In this document: piece after piece, positions 61,589 through 64,000 of the stretch
How the letters are laid out: each line of letters begins with the position of its first letter
How positions within the stretch are numbered: the stretch's first letter is position 1
DNA from: Phascolarctos cinereus
Taxonomy: Eukaryota > Chordata > Mammalia > Diprotodontia > Phascolarctidae
Length of the DNA: 64,000 bases
Reading direction: 5' to 3'
NCBI RefSeq assembly: GCF_002099425.1
Contig: NW_018344008.1
Location: 11,924,001 to 11,988,000 of the forward strand
Made by a program: the position numbers and the translations under genes
The notes under the pieces: model-generated
What the model saw: the letters and a program-made list of their open reading frames with translations, nothing else
Databases searched by the model: none
What the model was told of the DNA's origin: nothing

Positions 61589-61781
61589 CTCCCCCTCTCC
61601 TGCTTGGCTTTTCCGTCTGCTGATATCTCTCGTTCACCCTTATGGCTTTTCTGTAATAAACGACTCGTCCTTTGGTGTATCCATGTGGGCTCTAAAGACT
61701 CGTGGATGGCCAGAATTGTGAGTATGAACCTGGCAGCCTGGTCTCAGTAGGAGACAAAGCACGGCGATCCCGGCCGTTGCA
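61038..61781 (+). mobile_element. solo LTR of an endogenous retrovirus (fossil)
   Basis: A 744-bp segment opens with TG (tgttagaggcc) and closes with CA (ccgttgca). It is flanked by an exact 6-bp duplication (aaaaac at 61032-61037 and 61782-61787) and inserted in an L1. It has a polyadenylation signal (aataaa, 61655-61660) about 120 bp from its end and is CpG-bearing, unlike its surroundings. A large TC tract lies in the middle. The 6-bp duplication suggests a class II (betaretrovirus-like) element, by inference. No internal region is present. It is younger than the L1 it sits in. Confidence 0.8.
61354..61600. repeat. (TC)n compound microsatellite within the LTR
   Basis: There are about 34 pure TC units, then CCCT and TCTTC variants, then TC again. 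It produces long Ser-Leu and Arg-Glu open frames on both strands that are not genes. Confidence 0.97.
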
Positions 61782-63819
61782 AAAAACTACTTGAAATAAC
61801 AAATAACTTTAGCAAAGTTGCAGGCTATAAAATAAACCCAGCAAATCATCGCATTTCTATATATTACCAACAAAGCCCAACAGCAAGAGATAGAAAGAGA
61901 AATCCATTTAAACTTACTGTAGACATTATAAAATATTTGGGAGTCTACCCTCCAAAACAAACCAAGGAACTCTATGAACACAATTACAAAACACTTTTCA
62001 CACAAATAAAGTCAGATCTAAATACCTGGAAAAACATCAGTTGCTCATGAGTAGGCTGAGCTAATATAATAAAAATGACAATCTACCTAAGCTAATTTAT
62101 TTATTCAGTGCCATACCAAACAAGCTACCAAAAAATTATTTTATAAAGTTAGAAAAAATAATAACAAGATTCATTTGGAAAAACAAAAGGTCCAGAATAT
62201 CAAAGGAACTAATGAAAAGAAATGCAGGTGAAGGTGGCCTAGCAATTCCAGATCTTAAATTGTATTATAAAGCAGCAATCATCAAAACTGCTTGGTACTG
62301 GCTAAGAAATACAGTGGCAGATCAATGGAATACGTTAAATATGCAAGACACAGTAGTCAAGTATGTAATTATAAACATATATTTGATAAACCCAAAGACC
62401 CAGCTTCTGGGATAAGAACCCACTCTTTGAAAAAAACTGCTGGGAAAATTGGAAAAGAGAATGGCAGAAACTAGGCATAGACAAATCTCACACATACCAA
62501 AATAAACTCAAAATGGGTTCGTGACTTAGATATAAAGGCTGATACTATAAGTAAACTGGGAGAACAAGGAATAGTTTATCAGATCTATGGAGAACAGAAG
62601 AATTCATGACCAAACAGGAGATAGAGAACATTATGAAAAGCAAAATGGATCATTTTGATTACATTAAATTGAAAAGTTTTTGCACAAACAAAGCCAATGC
62701 AACTAAGATTAGAAGGAAGGTAGAAAATTGGGAAAGAATTTTTACAACATCTCTCTGATAAAGGCCTCATTTCTAAAATATATAGAGAATTAAGACAAAT
62801 TTATAAGAACACAAGCCATTCCCCAATTGATAAATGGTCAAAGGATATGAACAGACAGTTCTCAGATGAAGAAATTAAAGCCATCTATAGTCATATGAAA
62901 AAATGCTCTAAATCATTATTGATTAGAGAAATGCAAATCAAAACAACTCTGAGGTACCACATCACACCTATCAGATTGGCCAACATGACAAAACAGGAAA
63001 ATGATAAATGTTGGAGAAGATGTGGGAAAATTGGAACACTAATGCATTGTTGGTGGAGTTGTGAAATGATCCAACCATTTTGGAGAACAATTTGGAACTA
63101 TGCCCAAAGGGCTATAAAAATGTGCATACCCTTTGATCCAGCAATAGCACTTCTAGGGCTATATCCCAAAGAGATCATACAAATGGGAAAAGGACCCACA
63201 TGTACAAAAATATTCATAGCAGCTCTTTTTGTGGTGGCAAAGAATTGGAAATTGAGAGGATGCCCATCAATTGGGGAATGGCTGAGCAAGTTGTGGTATA
63301 TGAATGTAATGGAATACTATTGTACTATAAGAAATGATGAACAGGCTGACTTTAGAAAAACCTAGAAAGACTTGTACGGTCTGATGCTGAGTGAAATGAG
63401 CAAAACCAAGATAATGCTAACTGTTTGCGATGACTAATAATGATAAACTTAACCCTTCCTAGCAATACAAGCATCTAAGACATCTCCAGAGGCCTTGTGA
63501 TGTAAAAATGCTATCCACATCCAAAGAAAGAACCATGAAAGTTGAATTGCTATTTTTTTTCTCTTCTGTTGAGTTTTATTTCCTCTTTCTGATGGCTCCT
63601 CCTATTGGTTTTAATTTTTACTTACAACACCACTAATGTGAAAATATGTTTAATAGGAATGTAAATGTATAGCCTATCTCAGAATGTGCATCATCTTGGG
63701 GAGGGGGGGAAGAAGGGGGAGAAAAATTTTAAACTCAAAAGCATATGGAAGTGATTTTTGATAAATCAAAATAAATTAATAAAATTTAAAAAAAATAAAA
63801 AACTACTGCATTTCAGAAT

Positions 63820-64000
63820 TGAACTAGGTAATCAATTCAGTATGAAGAAATCAAAATTTGTATTTTCTAGGAACAAATGTCTCATTAGAAGGCTAGCATT
63901 GGAACTTATTTGCGAAGTTACATTTCTCTGTTTTGAGTTATCTCCATTTATACATGAGTGTGATAGGGGCAAGGAAAACAGACTGTCAAGTTAGCATCAT
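63820..64000 (-). other. C2CD5: C2CD5 intron, right edge
   Basis: Short flank after the L1 target-site duplication; no exon seen. Confidence 0.5.

Larger units (their letters stand above)
61016..63800 (+). mobile_element. 5'-truncated L1 with target-site duplications, carrying a nested LTR
   Basis: The L1 starts at cctagagaatcaagtg (61016), is interrupted by a solo LTR, resumes at about 61788 (tacttgaaataacaaataac), and continues through ORF2 to an A-rich tail at 63781-63800. The ORF2 C-terminus at 62847-63365 is still readable (CPSIGEWLSKLWYMNVMEYY), with stops elsewhere in the ORF. Flanking 19-bp repeats, aactgttgcacttcagaat (60997-61015) and aactactgcatttcagaat (63801-63819), differ at 3 positions and mark the target-site duplication. 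It lies antisense in a C2CD5 intron and is not a host gene. Confidence 0.9.

Noticed and set aside
61140-61750. Four long open frames (115-177 codons) of Ser-Leu or Arg-Glu repeats
   Set aside because: They are translations of the TC/GA tract inside the LTR. Such repeats lack stop codons in every frame.
60935-61781. First guess that the LTR began at 60927 or 60935
   Set aside because: The sequence at 61016-61037 is L1 that continues after 61787, and the exact aaaaac duplication places the LTR start at 61038.
62847-63365. 172-codon plus-strand frame
   Set aside because: It is the remnant C-terminus of L1 ORF2, with an L1 3'UTR and A-tail following. It is not a host gene.

Overview
This window looks like marsupial nuclear DNA. 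The evidence is several near-consensus copies of the marsupial tRNA-derived SINE of the WSINE1 type (internal motifs such as ctagctgtgtgaccctgggc), marsupial-type L1 3' ends, and dense old L2, MIR, CR1/L3 and RTE fossils. The WSINE1-like copies suggest an Australian marsupial, but I cannot fix the species. Coding density is very low: most of the 64 kb is introns, intergenic DNA and transposon fossils.

Two host genes are recognisable, both on the minus strand. (1) ST8SIA1 (GD3 synthase): the coding part of exon 1 is at 4525-4775 with a canonical splice donor. A CpG-rich promoter and 5'UTR region lies to its right and the start of intron 1 to its left (1-4524). (2) C2CD5 (CDP138): five C-terminal exons lie at 58098-58148, 57156-57257, 55930-56120, 46260-46406 and 41155-41286. 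The last carries the TGA stop, and an AT-rich 3'UTR probably runs down to about 39.9 kb. The earlier C2CD5 exons lie beyond the right edge. The order ST8SIA1 then C2CD5, head to tail on one strand, agrees with the mammalian arrangement on human 12p12. The intergenic distance here is only about 34 kb.

Layout: 1-4.5 kb is ST8SIA1 intron 1. 4.5-5.6 kb is exon 1, a long GA/TC microsatellite in the 5'UTR, and the CpG/CGG-rich promoter area. 5.6-39.9 kb is intergenic, with L2, MIR and WSINE copies, an antisense L1 at 11-16 kb carrying a younger nested L1, and two hAT-like copies. 39.9-64 kb is the 3' part of C2CD5, with a long CR1/L3 element in its last intron, RTE and HAL1-like fossils, and an L1 at 61.0-63.8 kb that carries a nested solo LTR.

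The points most worth a second look are: a roughly 95-bp segment of the ST8SIA1 5'UTR with a second, CpG-decayed copy inside an L2 in a C2CD5 intron 55 kb away; a reading frame open through the GA tract into the ST8SIA1 start; two phase-matched cassette exons of C2CD5 (51 and 102 nt); a two-level nested insertion at 61.0-63.8 kb dated by two sets of target-site duplications; and an apparently perfect 83-bp tandem duplication at 22.2 kb. I found no new gene system, CRISPR array or RNA gene that I can support.
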